DNA from: Paratractidigestivibacter sp963611755
GTDB taxonomy: Bacteria > Actinomycetota > Coriobacteriia > Coriobacteriales > Atopobiaceae
Length of the DNA: 8,339 nucleotides
Direction: 5' to 3'
Assembly (NCBI GenBank): GCA_963611755.1
Contig: CAVDTK010000100.1
Span: 1 to 8,339, forward strand
Positions within the stretch are counted from its first letter, which is position 1, and each line of letters starts with the position of its first letter. Of this stretch, positions 1-5,393 are shown in pieces. The translations under genes and the position numbers were made by a program. The notes beneath the pieces are model-generated. The model saw only the letters and a program-made list of their open reading frames with translations, searched no databases and was not told the origin of the DNA.

Positions 1-136
1 GGCTTTGGCTGCCCACGATATCGTTCTTCGAGTTGTAGATGGTCTTTGAGGTTGGGCGCTCGGGCATGCCGGTGACCATGCCGCCGTCCGCTTGGGTGAG
101 GTCCTTGTCGGTGAGCTCTGCTCTGTCCTGGGTCAT
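1..136 (-). CDS. Small protein with double-glycine-type leader (partial, 3' end outside window)
   Basis: Reading the minus strand from the ATG at 136-134 gives 45 codons with no stop before the window edge. The N-terminus, MTQDRAELTDKDLTQADGG, fits the double-glycine leader pattern of class II bacteriocins and related exported peptides. Counting back from Gly-Gly (residues 18-19, positions -2/-1), there is Leu at -12, Thr at -11, acidic Asp at -8, Leu at -7 and small Ala at -4. Such leaders are normally cut after Gly-Gly by C39-peptidase ABC transporters. The visible downstream part (residues 20-45) is polar, with Pro, Ser, Thr, Lys and Asn and no Cys, so nothing yet indicates a lanthipeptide. 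A weak purine run (AAAGAG) lies 6 nt before the ATG, and a TAAAAT -10-like hexamer lies at 192-187 on the minus strand without a clear -35. It follows padR on the same strand after 88 bp and could be co-transcribed. Whether this is a bacteriocin or another exported small protein cannot be decided from the part seen. Confidence 0.55.
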   Translation of the reverse strand, partial: MTQDRAELTDKDLTQADGGMVTGMPERPTSKTIYNSKNDIVGSQS

Positions 137-224
137 GGCTGCTCTTTTCTCGTTGGCTTGCGGCGGCTGTCGCAAGAGATAGGTTGATTTTACCGCGCGG
201 CGGGGCCGGGATGGTGGCTAATCC

Positions 225-770
225 CTAGTCGCGGCAGAGCTCTTGGCAGCGCTCTAGCCAGGCGCAGGTCGCTCGTTCGCGTTCTTGTGCGCCGAGAAGC
301 ACCAGGTAGTCGCTTAGTTCTGCTCCCTTGAGCTCCCGTGCTTCTCGCCCGGCGAGGAGTTCCTTCTCGTTATCCTCAAGGTGCCTAAGCCGTTCTCGAT
401 GCGCCTCGAGCTGGCCTTCCAGCAGCGCCGCGCGCTCTTCTCCGCGCAGACAGTCCGAGAAGAAGAGCTGTAGCCGGAATTCGTCCTTGGGCGTGGGCTT
501 GAGCTTTTGCGGCTTGCGCTCCCAGGCCATGAACGCGCGCCTGCCCTCGGCGGTGATGGAGTAGCGCTTCTTCTCGAGCGCGGTCCCGCCCGTCTCGACC
601 TCGTAAGTCACCAGGCCCTCGTCGGCCAGCGCGCGCAGCTCGGGGTAGATCTGGCTGTGGCGCGCGCTCCAGAACTCCGACAGCGACGAGCTGAACGCGC
701 GTGTGAGCTCGTAGCCGGTCAGGTCCTGGCGGTTGAGCAGGCCGAGGACGGCATATCGGAGGGTTCCCAT
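225..770 (-). CDS. PadR-family transcriptional regulator
   Basis: This 181-aa protein has the typical PadR start (MGTLRYAVLGLL) and a winged helix over residues 1-80. Within it, LTGYEL and FWSARHSQIYPELRAL form the helix-turn-helix and recognition region, and KKRYSITAEGRRAF forms the wing. Residues 95-181 are charged and helical, matching the C-terminal dimerisation (Vir_act_alpha_C) domain of PadR subfamily 1. The frame is open up to an ATG at 833. The start at 770 is preferred because it matches the family N-terminus and has AAGGA 8 nt upstream, whereas the upstream extension is basic and overlaps the promoter. PadR proteins are usually ligand-responsive repressors of a divergent gene; the founding members respond to phenolic acids. 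Here the gene diverges from a flavin/Fe-S enoate reductase, and two perfect ATGT-N8-ACAT boxes lie between them, so the likely target is that reductase plus its own gene. The inducer is unknown. Confidence 0.93.
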   Translation of the reverse strand: MGTLRYAVLGLLNRQDLTGYELTRAFSSSLSEFWSARHSQIYPELRALADEGLVTYEVETGGTALEKKRYSITAEGRRAFMAWERKPQKLKPTPKDEFRLQLFFSDCLRGEERAALLEGQLEAHRERLRHLEDNEKELLAGREARELKGAELSDYLVLLGAQERERATCAWLERCQELCRD

Positions 771-778
771 GGGCGGCT

Positions 779-783
779 TCCTT
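779..783 (-). promoter_or_regulatory. Ribosome binding site of the PadR gene
   Basis: AAGGA on the minus strand, 8 nt before the ATG at 770-768. It decides the start in favour of 770 over the longer in-frame ATG at 833. Confidence 0.7.
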
Positions 784-813
784 TGCTTCTGTGTCTTTGC
801 GCGTTGTCCCCTC

Positions 814-842
814 ATTATTGCATAACCGGACATGTACGTCCG
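814..842 (-). promoter_or_regulatory. Candidate promoter of the PadR gene
   Basis: On the minus strand there is an extended -10 TGC-AATAAT (822-814; AATAAT is 5/6 of consensus) with a weak -35 CGGACG (842-837) at 17 bp. An alternative -10, TATGCA (824-819), lies inside a CGGTTATGC word that mirrors the one in the facing promoter (874-882). The region overlaps the first PadR box, which implies autoregulation. The call rests on motif matching only. Confidence 0.4.
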
Positions 843-861
843 AACATGTACGCACTGACAT
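830..861. promoter_or_regulatory. Tandem PadR operators (two overlapping ATGT-N8-ACAT boxes)
   Basis: ATGT at 832-835 and ACAT at 844-847 are separated by 8 bp. ATGT at 846-849 and ACAT at 858-861 are also separated by exactly 8 bp. Three ACAT half-sites (830, 844, 858) therefore recur with a 14-bp period, and ACATGTACG occurs twice (830-838 and 844-852). ATGT-N8-ACAT is the known operator pattern of PadR/LmrR-type repressors. The array lies between padR and the divergent reductase gene, and its right end covers the -35 of the reductase promoter. Confidence 0.8.
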
Positions 862-883
862 AGCGAAAACCTGCGGTTATGCT
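855..883 (+). promoter_or_regulatory. Promoter of the enoate reductase gene
   Basis: The -35 is CTGACA (855-860, 5/6 of TTGACA) and the -10 is TATGCT (878-883, 4/6), with a 17-bp spacer. Transcription would start near 890, some 20 nt before the AGGAG Shine-Dalgarno (904-908) and the ATG at 913. The -35 overlaps the last PadR half-site, so PadR binding would block RNA polymerase. Confidence 0.65.
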
Positions 884-912
884 CTTCTCGTCACCTAATC
901 GAGAGGAGCCTT

Positions 913-2874
913 ATGTCCTGCGCCGCCTTTACCCCCAAGTACCCGCATCTGTCGTCGCCCATCACCATCGCCGGCCAGACCTTTGCCAACCGTATGTTCT
1001 CGGCGCCTATGGGCGGCACGGACATCACCAACGACGGCTGCGTCGGGCCGAAGTTGCGCGCCTTCTACGAGCTGCGCGCACGCGGCGGCGCGGCCGCGGT
1101 CACCGTCTCGGAGTGCATGGTGCACCCGGCCACCGACGGCAGCCACGCCTACCACCTGGACGAATCCATCCTGAACTCACTGGCCTCGGCCACCTACGCG
1201 GCGGACGCCATCAACCGCCACGGCAGCGTGGCGAGCCTGGAGCTTTCGCACTCCGGCATGTACGCCGGCACCTACATGACGGACAAGAGCCGCCAGCACG
1301 AGATGCACCAGTGGGGGCCCAGCGACACGGTGCGGCCCGACGGCGTCGAGGTCCGCGCCCTTTCTGTGGAGCAGCTGCACGAGATCGCGGCGGCCTATGG
1401 GCACGTGGCCGGGCTGGCCAAGCGCGCCGGCTTCCGCATGCTCATGATCCACGGCGGGCACGGCTGGCTGATCAACCAGTTCCTCTCGCCTTACTTCAAC
1501 CACCGCACCGACGAGTACGGCGGGAGCCTGGAGAACCGCTGCCGCTTTGCGCGCGAGGTGCTTGACGCCGTGCGCGCCGCGGTGGGGCCGCGCTTTCCCA
1601 TCGAGTTTCGCATGAGCGGCTCGGAGTTTTTCGAGGGCGGCTACGGGCTTGACGAGGGCGTGGCCATCGCGCAGCAGCTTGAGGAGAAGATCGACCTTCT
1701 CCATGTGTCCGCCGGCACCTACCAGCGCGGCTTTGGTCTTACGCACCCGTCGATGTTCGAGGAGCACGGGCGCAACGTCTACCTGGCGGCGGAGATAAAG
1801 AAGCACGTCAGCGTGCCGGTGGCCACTATCGGCGGCCTCAACGACCCCGCGCAGATGGAGCAGATCATCGCGTCGGGGCAGGCCGACGTGGTCTACATGG
1901 CGCGCGCCCTTCTCGCCGACCCGGAGCTGCCGCGCAAGGTGGTGTCCGGCCGGGACGAGGGCGTCGTTCGCTGCCTGCGCTGCTTTACCTGTATGGCCGA
2001 GCGCGCCGCGACCTCGACGCGCCGCTGTACGGTGAACCCCCGCATCGGCCGCGAGGACGAGGGTTTCGAGGTGGCGCGTGCGCCGCGCCGCCGCCGCGTG
2101 CTTGTGGCAGGCGGCGGCCCCGGTGGCCTTTACGCGGCCTACATCGCGGCGCTGCGCGGGCACGACGTTCTGCTTTGCGAGAAGTCCGACGAGCTTGGCG
2201 GCGTTCTTAAGGGCGAGCAGGCCATTCCCTTCAAGCACGAGATGTACGAGCTGGCGGGCAGCTACGCGCGAATGGCCGCCGAGGCCGGCGCGGAGCTTCG
2301 CTGCGGCGTCGAGGTCACGCCCGAGTTCGTGGCCGAGTGGGCGCCCGACGCGCTTATCGTCGCCGTGGGGTCCACGCCGCTGGTGCCGCCCATCCCCGGC
2401 CTCCGGGACCCGCGCGTGATCCTGGCCACCGACTACTACAAGCGCGCCGACGAGGTGGGGGAGAGCGTGGTTGTTCTCGGCGGCGGCTTGGCGGGCTGCG
2501 AGCTGGCCATTTACCTTGGGCAACTTGGCAAGAAGGTCGAGCTGGTGGAGATGCGCGGGGAGCTTGCGCCCGACGCGAACGTGCGGCATCGCCCGCTTCT
2601 GCTGGAGCAGGTCGAGAAGCACGTGAGCGCGAACGCGGGCCTACGGTGCGTCGAAGTTGCCGATGCGGGCGTGTACTGCGAGAACGCCGCAGGTGAGCGT
2701 GTGCTTATCCCGGGCAAGACCATCATCTGCGCCCTTGGTCAGCGCCCACAGGCCGATGTGGCCGATGCTCTGCGCGGGACGGCGCCGTTTGTGCGGGTGA
2801 TCGGCGATGCCGGGCGGGTCTCGACCATCACCAACGCCGTCTACGAGGGCTATCACGCCGCGCTTGATATTTAA
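913..2874 (+). CDS. FAD/FMN/[4Fe-4S] NADH:flavin oxidoreductase, 2-enoate / 2,4-dienoyl-CoA reductase family
   Basis: This 653-aa protein has the full architecture of FadH, 2-enoate reductase, BaiCD and trimethylamine dehydrogenase relatives. Residues about 10-345 are an Old-Yellow-Enzyme TIM barrel for FMN, with HGGHGWLINQFLSP at 180-193 and RTDEYGGSLENR at 198-209. Cys354, Cys357, Cys360 and Cys372 (CxxCxxC-x11-C) are the [4Fe-4S] ligands. A GxGxxG FAD site (VLVAGGGPGG) lies at 396-405 and a second nucleotide fold (VVLGGGLAGCE) at 520-530. Such enzymes pass electrons from NAD(P)H through FAD and the cluster to FMN and reduce activated C=C bonds in the cytoplasm. Compared from memory with E. 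coli FadH, catalytic Tyr166 aligns with Trp185 and His252 with about Tyr270, so this is probably not a dienoyl-CoA reductase; the substrate could be an aromatic enoate, steroid or other enone. AGGAG lies 4 nt before the ATG. The gene is monocistronic, controlled by the divergent PadR protein, and followed by a terminator. Confidence 0.92.
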   Translation: MSCAAFTPKYPHLSSPITIAGQTFANRMFSAPMGGTDITNDGCVGPKLRAFYELRARGGAAAVTVSECMVHPATDGSHAYHLDESILNSLASATYAADAINRHGSVASLELSHSGMYAGTYMTDKSRQHEMHQWGPSDTVRPDGVEVRALSVEQLHEIAAAYGHVAGLAKRAGFRMLMIHGGHGWLINQFLSPYFNHRTDEYGGSLENRCRFAREVLDAVRAAVGPRFPIEFRMSGSEFFEGGYGLDEGVAIAQQLEEKIDLLHVSAGTYQRGFGLTHPSMFEEHGRNVYLAAEIKKHVSVPVATIGGLNDPAQMEQIIASGQADVVYMARALLADPELPRKVVSGRDEGVVRCLRCFTCMAERAATSTRRCTVNPRIGREDEGFEVARAPRRRRVLVAGGGPGGLYAAYIAALRGHDVLLCEKSDELGGVLKGEQAIPFKHEMYELAGSYARMAAEAGAELRCGVEVTPEFVAEWAPDALIVAVGSTPLVPPIPGLRDPRVILATDYYKRADEVGESVVVLGGGLAGCELAIYLGQLGKKVELVEMRGELAPDANVRHRPLLLEQVEKHVSANAGLRCVEVADAGVYCENAAGERVLIPGKTIICALGQRPQADVADALRGTAPFVRVIGDAGRVSTITNAVYEGYHAALDI

Positions 2875-2890
2875 GTTCCGTTTGGGGGTG

Positions 2891-2921
2891 GCCCGTCGTC
2901 TTTGTGGCGGCGGGCTTTTTT
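2891..2921 (+). terminator. Rho-independent terminator of the reductase gene
   Basis: A 9-bp stem (GCCCGTCGT at 2891-2899 with GCGGCGGGC at 2907-2915, two G-T pairs) and a 7-nt loop are followed directly by six T (2916-2921). It begins 17 nt after the stop codon. Confidence 0.9.
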
Positions 2922-2931
2922 GCAAGTGAGG

Positions 2932-3055
2932 CTATTTCGCACTTTAAATTCGGGATTGCTGAGTAGGTGCGTTGCTGGGATTTGCGTTTGCCCTGGTAGC
3001 TGAGGTGGGGTGTTGGGGGTGTACTTGCGGATCCCAGGTTTAAAGTGCGAAATAG
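2932..3055. repeat. 124-bp inverted-repeat element, copy 1
   Basis: The ends are a perfect 17-bp inverted repeat: CTATTTCGCACTTTAAA (2932-2948) and its complement (3039-3055). Inside the arms pairing continues imperfectly, with GGGAT and AGTA matched on both sides. The core contains GGGAT, GAGTAG, GCG, GGGAT and GCGTTTGCCC (2984-2993) in that order, and the same series recurs in copy 2. It has no credible ORF and no T-run at its end. It starts 10 bp after the reductase terminator, in the space between convergent genes, which is a usual site for REP/BIME or MITE-like elements. I do not recognise the family. Confidence 0.85.
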
Positions 3056-3090
3056 GCCCGGTTTGAGCGCGGCCGCAAAGGGTGCCCCTT

Positions 3091-3214
3091 GCGTTTTCCA
3101 TTATAAAATTGGGATCGGTAAGTAGCCGCGCCCTTGCGGATCGCGTTTGCCCAGTTGGCGAGGGGTATAGATAAACCGGCTACTCACCGGTCTGGATTTT
3201 ATAATGGAAAACGC
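3091..3214. repeat. 124-bp inverted-repeat element, copy 2
   Basis: The ends are a perfect 19-bp inverted repeat, GCGTTTTCCATTATAAAAT (3091-3109) and its complement (3196-3214). After a three-base mismatch, a second paired block follows (3113-3128 against 3177-3192, two mismatches), so the transcript could fold into a stem of nearly 40 bp. The left half of the core aligns with copy 1 in the same orientation: GGGAT, AAGTAG, GCG, GCGGAT, GCGTTTGCCC at 3143-3152. The outer arms have unrelated sequence in the two copies, yet each is perfectly self-complementary and both elements are exactly 124 bp. It ends 6 bp from the acetyltransferase stop codon and could shape that gene's 3' end, though it lacks a terminator T-run in that direction. 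Confidence 0.87.
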
Positions 3215-3220
3215 TGGGGG

Positions 3221-3748
3221 TTACCGGTCGCAGGCCCTCAGGCGGCAAAAATAGGCCGTGCAGGCGTCGCCCAGAAGGGGCCGCTCGTAACCTTCGCGGC
3301 TTTCCACGCACCTAAAGCCGCATTTTTCCAGGCAGCGCCTCGACCGGTCGTTGCCCTCGAAGTACCCGGCCCATAAAACGTCTGCACCCAGCTCGCAAAA
3401 CGCGTGGTCAACCAGGGTGGCCAGCGCTTCGGACGCAAATCCGCGCCCCCAATACGCGCTTCCCAGCCAGTACCCCACCGAGAGGTCGCCTTCGCCCGCG
3501 ATGTCGATCTCTTTGGCCGCCGGCTTCAAGCTAATGCTGCCAATGACCTGGCCGGAATCCTTAAGGCAAATGGCGTAGCTTTCCTGCTTAGACAAGATAT
3601 CGGCGATCACCTGGCGGCTTTCTTCGATGTTGGCGTGCGGCGCCCAGCCCGCGGCGGGCCCAACCAGGGGGTCTGATGCCAGCCGAAAAAGCTTTCCCGC
3701 ATCCGCCATGCTCCATGGTCGCAGCACCAACCGCTCGGTCTCTAACAC
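3221..3748 (-). CDS. GNAT family N-acetyltransferase (RimJ/RimL-like)
   Basis: The 175-aa product opens with LETERLVLRPWS, the standard first strand of RimJ/RimL-type acetyltransferases. The acetyl-CoA motif A, YWGRGFASEAL, lies at about residues 99-109 (R-G-x-A pyrophosphate loop), and GNDRSRRCLEKCGF at about 132-145 is the motif B region with the usual Asn, Ser and Gly-Phe. It would acetylate an amine such as a protein N-terminus, small metabolite or antibiotic; the substrate cannot be told. The frame stays open to a GTG at 3814, but the GTG at 3748 is chosen because AGGAG sits 7 nt before it and the family N-terminus begins there. The upstream extension lacks a ribosome site and runs into promoter sequence. 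It is divergent from the rhamnose operon and convergent with the reductase gene. Codon use is less C-ended than in the operon, which fits low expression. Confidence 0.88.
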   Translation of the reverse strand: MLETERLVLRPWSMADAGKLFRLASDPLVGPAAGWAPHANIEESRQVIADILSKQESYAICLKDSGQVIGSISLKPAAKEIDIAGEGDLSVGYWLGSAYWGRGFASEALATLVDHAFCELGADVLWAGYFEGNDRSRRCLEKCGFRCVESREGYERPLLGDACTAYFCRLRACDR

Positions 3749-3755
3749 CTTAAAA

Positions 3756-3760
3756 CTCCT
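3756..3760 (-). promoter_or_regulatory. Ribosome binding site fixing a GTG start of the acetyltransferase
   Basis: AGGAG on the minus strand, 7 nt before the GTG at 3748-3746. The upstream alternative GTG (3814) has no such site. Confidence 0.7.
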
Positions 3761-3827
3761 GCTCTGCGTCGCCGCGAACGCCCGATGTGACCAGGCAACG
3801 GAAAAACTTTTCACAAAATGCCGTTTA

Positions 3828-3857
3828 CCGGAAAAATATTTCCGGTCGGCCGGAAAA
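3828..3857. promoter_or_regulatory. Probable operator of the rhamnose operon: CCGGAAA palindrome plus extra half-site
   Basis: CCGGAAA (3828-3834) and TTTCCGG (3839-3845) form a perfect 7-bp palindrome with a 4-bp centre. A third half-site, CCGGAAAA, lies at 3850-3857, and a weaker CGGAAAA lies at 3799-3805. The palindrome sits in the -35 area of the operon promoter and upstream of the divergent acetyltransferase gene. The size and symmetry suit a dimeric sugar regulator such as a LacI or GntR type, but no regulator gene is in the window, so the binding protein is unknown. Confidence 0.6.
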
Positions 3858-3868
3858 TCCTGTATGCT
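3839..3868 (+). promoter_or_regulatory. Candidate promoter of the rhamnose operon
   Basis: The -10 is TATGCT (3863-3868), the same hexamer as in the reductase promoter. The -35 is poor: TTTCCG (3839-3844) at 18 bp or TTCCGG at 17 bp, both inside the palindrome. The leader to the ATG at 3936 would be about 60 nt. A weak -35 under an operator suits either activation or tight repression. Confidence 0.4.
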
Positions 3869-3935
3869 TAGCCCGTTCCATTACATACTAAGCCCAGAGT
3901 TCAAGCTTCACCCGTTTTCTACCAAGGAGGATCGG

Positions 3936-5363
3936 ATGCTCGTAGATACCAAGGCCAAGGTCGGCGTCTTCTCCATCGCGCTGGGGGCCTACCTGCCGCA
4001 ATTCCCGCAGCTCGTGCCCGAGTTCGAGGCTCAGTACGCCGAGTTCAAGAAGACCATCCCCGCGACGGTCGAGATCGTGGACGGCGGCATGGTGACCACC
4101 AAGGAGAAGGCCCAGGAGGCCGGCGACCTCTTCCGCGCGGCCGACGTCGACCTGGTGATCCTGCAGCTCCTTACCTACGCTACCAGCTACAACGTGCTTC
4201 CCGCCGTGCGCGACCTGGACGTTCCCGTGGTCGTGGTCAACGTCCAGAAGAAGGCCCAGCCCGACTACGCCGCAACCGACATCCCCACCTGGCTGGGCGA
4301 GCTCTATGCCTGCGGCGCCCCCGGCGAGGTCGTGGCCGACCTCAACCGCGCGGGCAAGCGCCACGCCGTGGTGACCGGCGTCGTCGAGGGCGGCGACCCC
4401 GAGGTCGCCAAGCAGCTCGACGAGTGGTGCCGCGCCGCCCAGGTTCGCCGCCGCCTGCGCCGCACCAACATCGCGCAGATCGGCCGCCCGTACCCCGGCA
4501 TGATGGACCTCTACATCGACGAGACCAACCTCTACAACCGCCTGGGCCTCTACACCAAGCAGTTCGACTGGGAGAAGATGTGGGCCATCGCCGACAACAT
4601 CGATGACCAGGCCGCGGTTGACGCCAAGGCCGCCGAGATCCTCGACACCTTCGACGTCGAGGGCGGCGCCCAGGTCAAAGACGAGCCCATCCAGGAGATG
4701 GCCAAGTACGTCCTGGCCTTCGAGCAGTGGTGCCGCGACGAGGAGATCGGTCTTGTCGCCAGCCACTACGACGGCTTCGCGCAGGGTCAGGCAGGCGTTC
4801 TGGACTCCATGCTGATCCCGGCCTTCTCCATGCTTATCAAGCAGGGCACCGCGTGCGCCGTCGAGGGCGACATGAAGGTCGCCGTGGCCATGAGCATCCT
4901 GAAGACCATCTCCGGCACCGGTCAGCTCTCCGAGATGTACTCCATCGACTTCCCCGAAGACGTGGTGATCATCGGCCACTCCGGCTCCGGCGACGCCGAC
5001 ATCTCCACCGCCAAGAAGCCCACCTTGAAGGTCGTGCCCGTCTTCCACGGCAAGACCGGCGGCGGCTACCTCACCCAGTTCTACCCGGGCCTGGGCACCG
5101 TGACCTACCTGGGCATCACCCAGGACGGCGACGGCAACTTCAAGTTCGTCGTGGCCGAGGGCGAAAACGTCGAGGGCCCCATCTTCACCTTTGGCGACAC
5201 CAACATGCGCATGAAGTTCTCCTGCGGCGCCCGCGAGTTCATGAACCGCTGGAACGAGACCGGCCCGACCCACCACATGGCCGCCGCCCTGGGCTCCCAC
5301 ACCGACACGATCCTCAAGGTCGCCAAGATCCTGAACGTGCCCGTCGACATCGTCTGCCGCTAA
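3936..5363 (+). CDS. L-arabinose/L-fucose isomerase-family protein, probable L-rhamnose isomerase of the operon
   Basis: This 475-aa protein matches AraA-type ketol isomerases in length and plan: an N-terminal Rossmann-like part (VGVFSIALGAYLPQF, then DLVILQLLTYATSYNVLPA), a middle domain, and a C-terminal metal-binding barrel. The four Mn2+ ligands of AraA are recognisable as Glu310 (EGDMK), Glu333 (LSEMYS), His348 (IIGHSG) and His446 or His447 (GPTHHMAAALGSH), so the enzyme should be active. It leads an operon with rhamnulokinase and rhamnulose-1-phosphate aldolase, and no RhaA or RhaI protein is present, so the inferred reaction is L-rhamnose to L-rhamnulose. The alternative is an arabinose or fucose isomerase serving mixed sugars. 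The ATG at 3936 is chosen because AAGGAGG (3924-3930) lies 5 nt upstream; the same frame is open back to 3627, but that part is antisense to the acetyltransferase gene and promoter. Strongly C/G-ended codons suggest high expression when induced. Confidence 0.85.
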   Translation: MLVDTKAKVGVFSIALGAYLPQFPQLVPEFEAQYAEFKKTIPATVEIVDGGMVTTKEKAQEAGDLFRAADVDLVILQLLTYATSYNVLPAVRDLDVPVVVVNVQKKAQPDYAATDIPTWLGELYACGAPGEVVADLNRAGKRHAVVTGVVEGGDPEVAKQLDEWCRAAQVRRRLRRTNIAQIGRPYPGMMDLYIDETNLYNRLGLYTKQFDWEKMWAIADNIDDQAAVDAKAAEILDTFDVEGGAQVKDEPIQEMAKYVLAFEQWCRDEEIGLVASHYDGFAQGQAGVLDSMLIPAFSMLIKQGTACAVEGDMKVAVAMSILKTISGTGQLSEMYSIDFPEDVVIIGHSGSGDADISTAKKPTLKVVPVFHGKTGGGYLTQFYPGLGTVTYLGITQDGDGNFKFVVAEGENVEGPIFTFGDTNMRMKFSCGAREFMNRWNETGPTHHMAAALGSHTDTILKVAKILNVPVDIVCR

Positions 5364-5393
5364 ACGCGCGCCTGGTCAGAAGGGGTAATCCAC

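Noticed and set aside
1177..2622. Long minus-strand ORF opposite the reductase gene
   Set aside because: It is a shadow frame caused by GC-rich codons; the product is Ala/His/Arg/Leu-rich with no domain, while the plus strand encodes a complete recognised enzyme.
2871..3101. Minus-strand ORF across the first inverted-repeat element (also plus-strand 3134-3376 across the second)
   Set aside because: Both are short frames running through inverted repeats and neighbouring gene ends, with no ribosome site or domain.
3627..3935. N-terminal extension of the isomerase in the same open frame
   Set aside because: It is antisense to the acetyltransferase gene, covers the promoter/operator, and a strong AAGGAGG site marks the ATG at 3936.
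3869..3935. Riboswitch or leader peptide in the rhamnose operon leader
   Set aside because: The leader is only about 60 nt, without a recognisable conserved RNA fold, terminator/antiterminator pair or small ORF with a ribosome site.
3888..5300. Long minus-strand ORF opposite the isomerase gene
   Set aside because: Shadow of a strongly biased coding frame, with low-complexity Gly/His/Val/Leu composition and no family resemblance.
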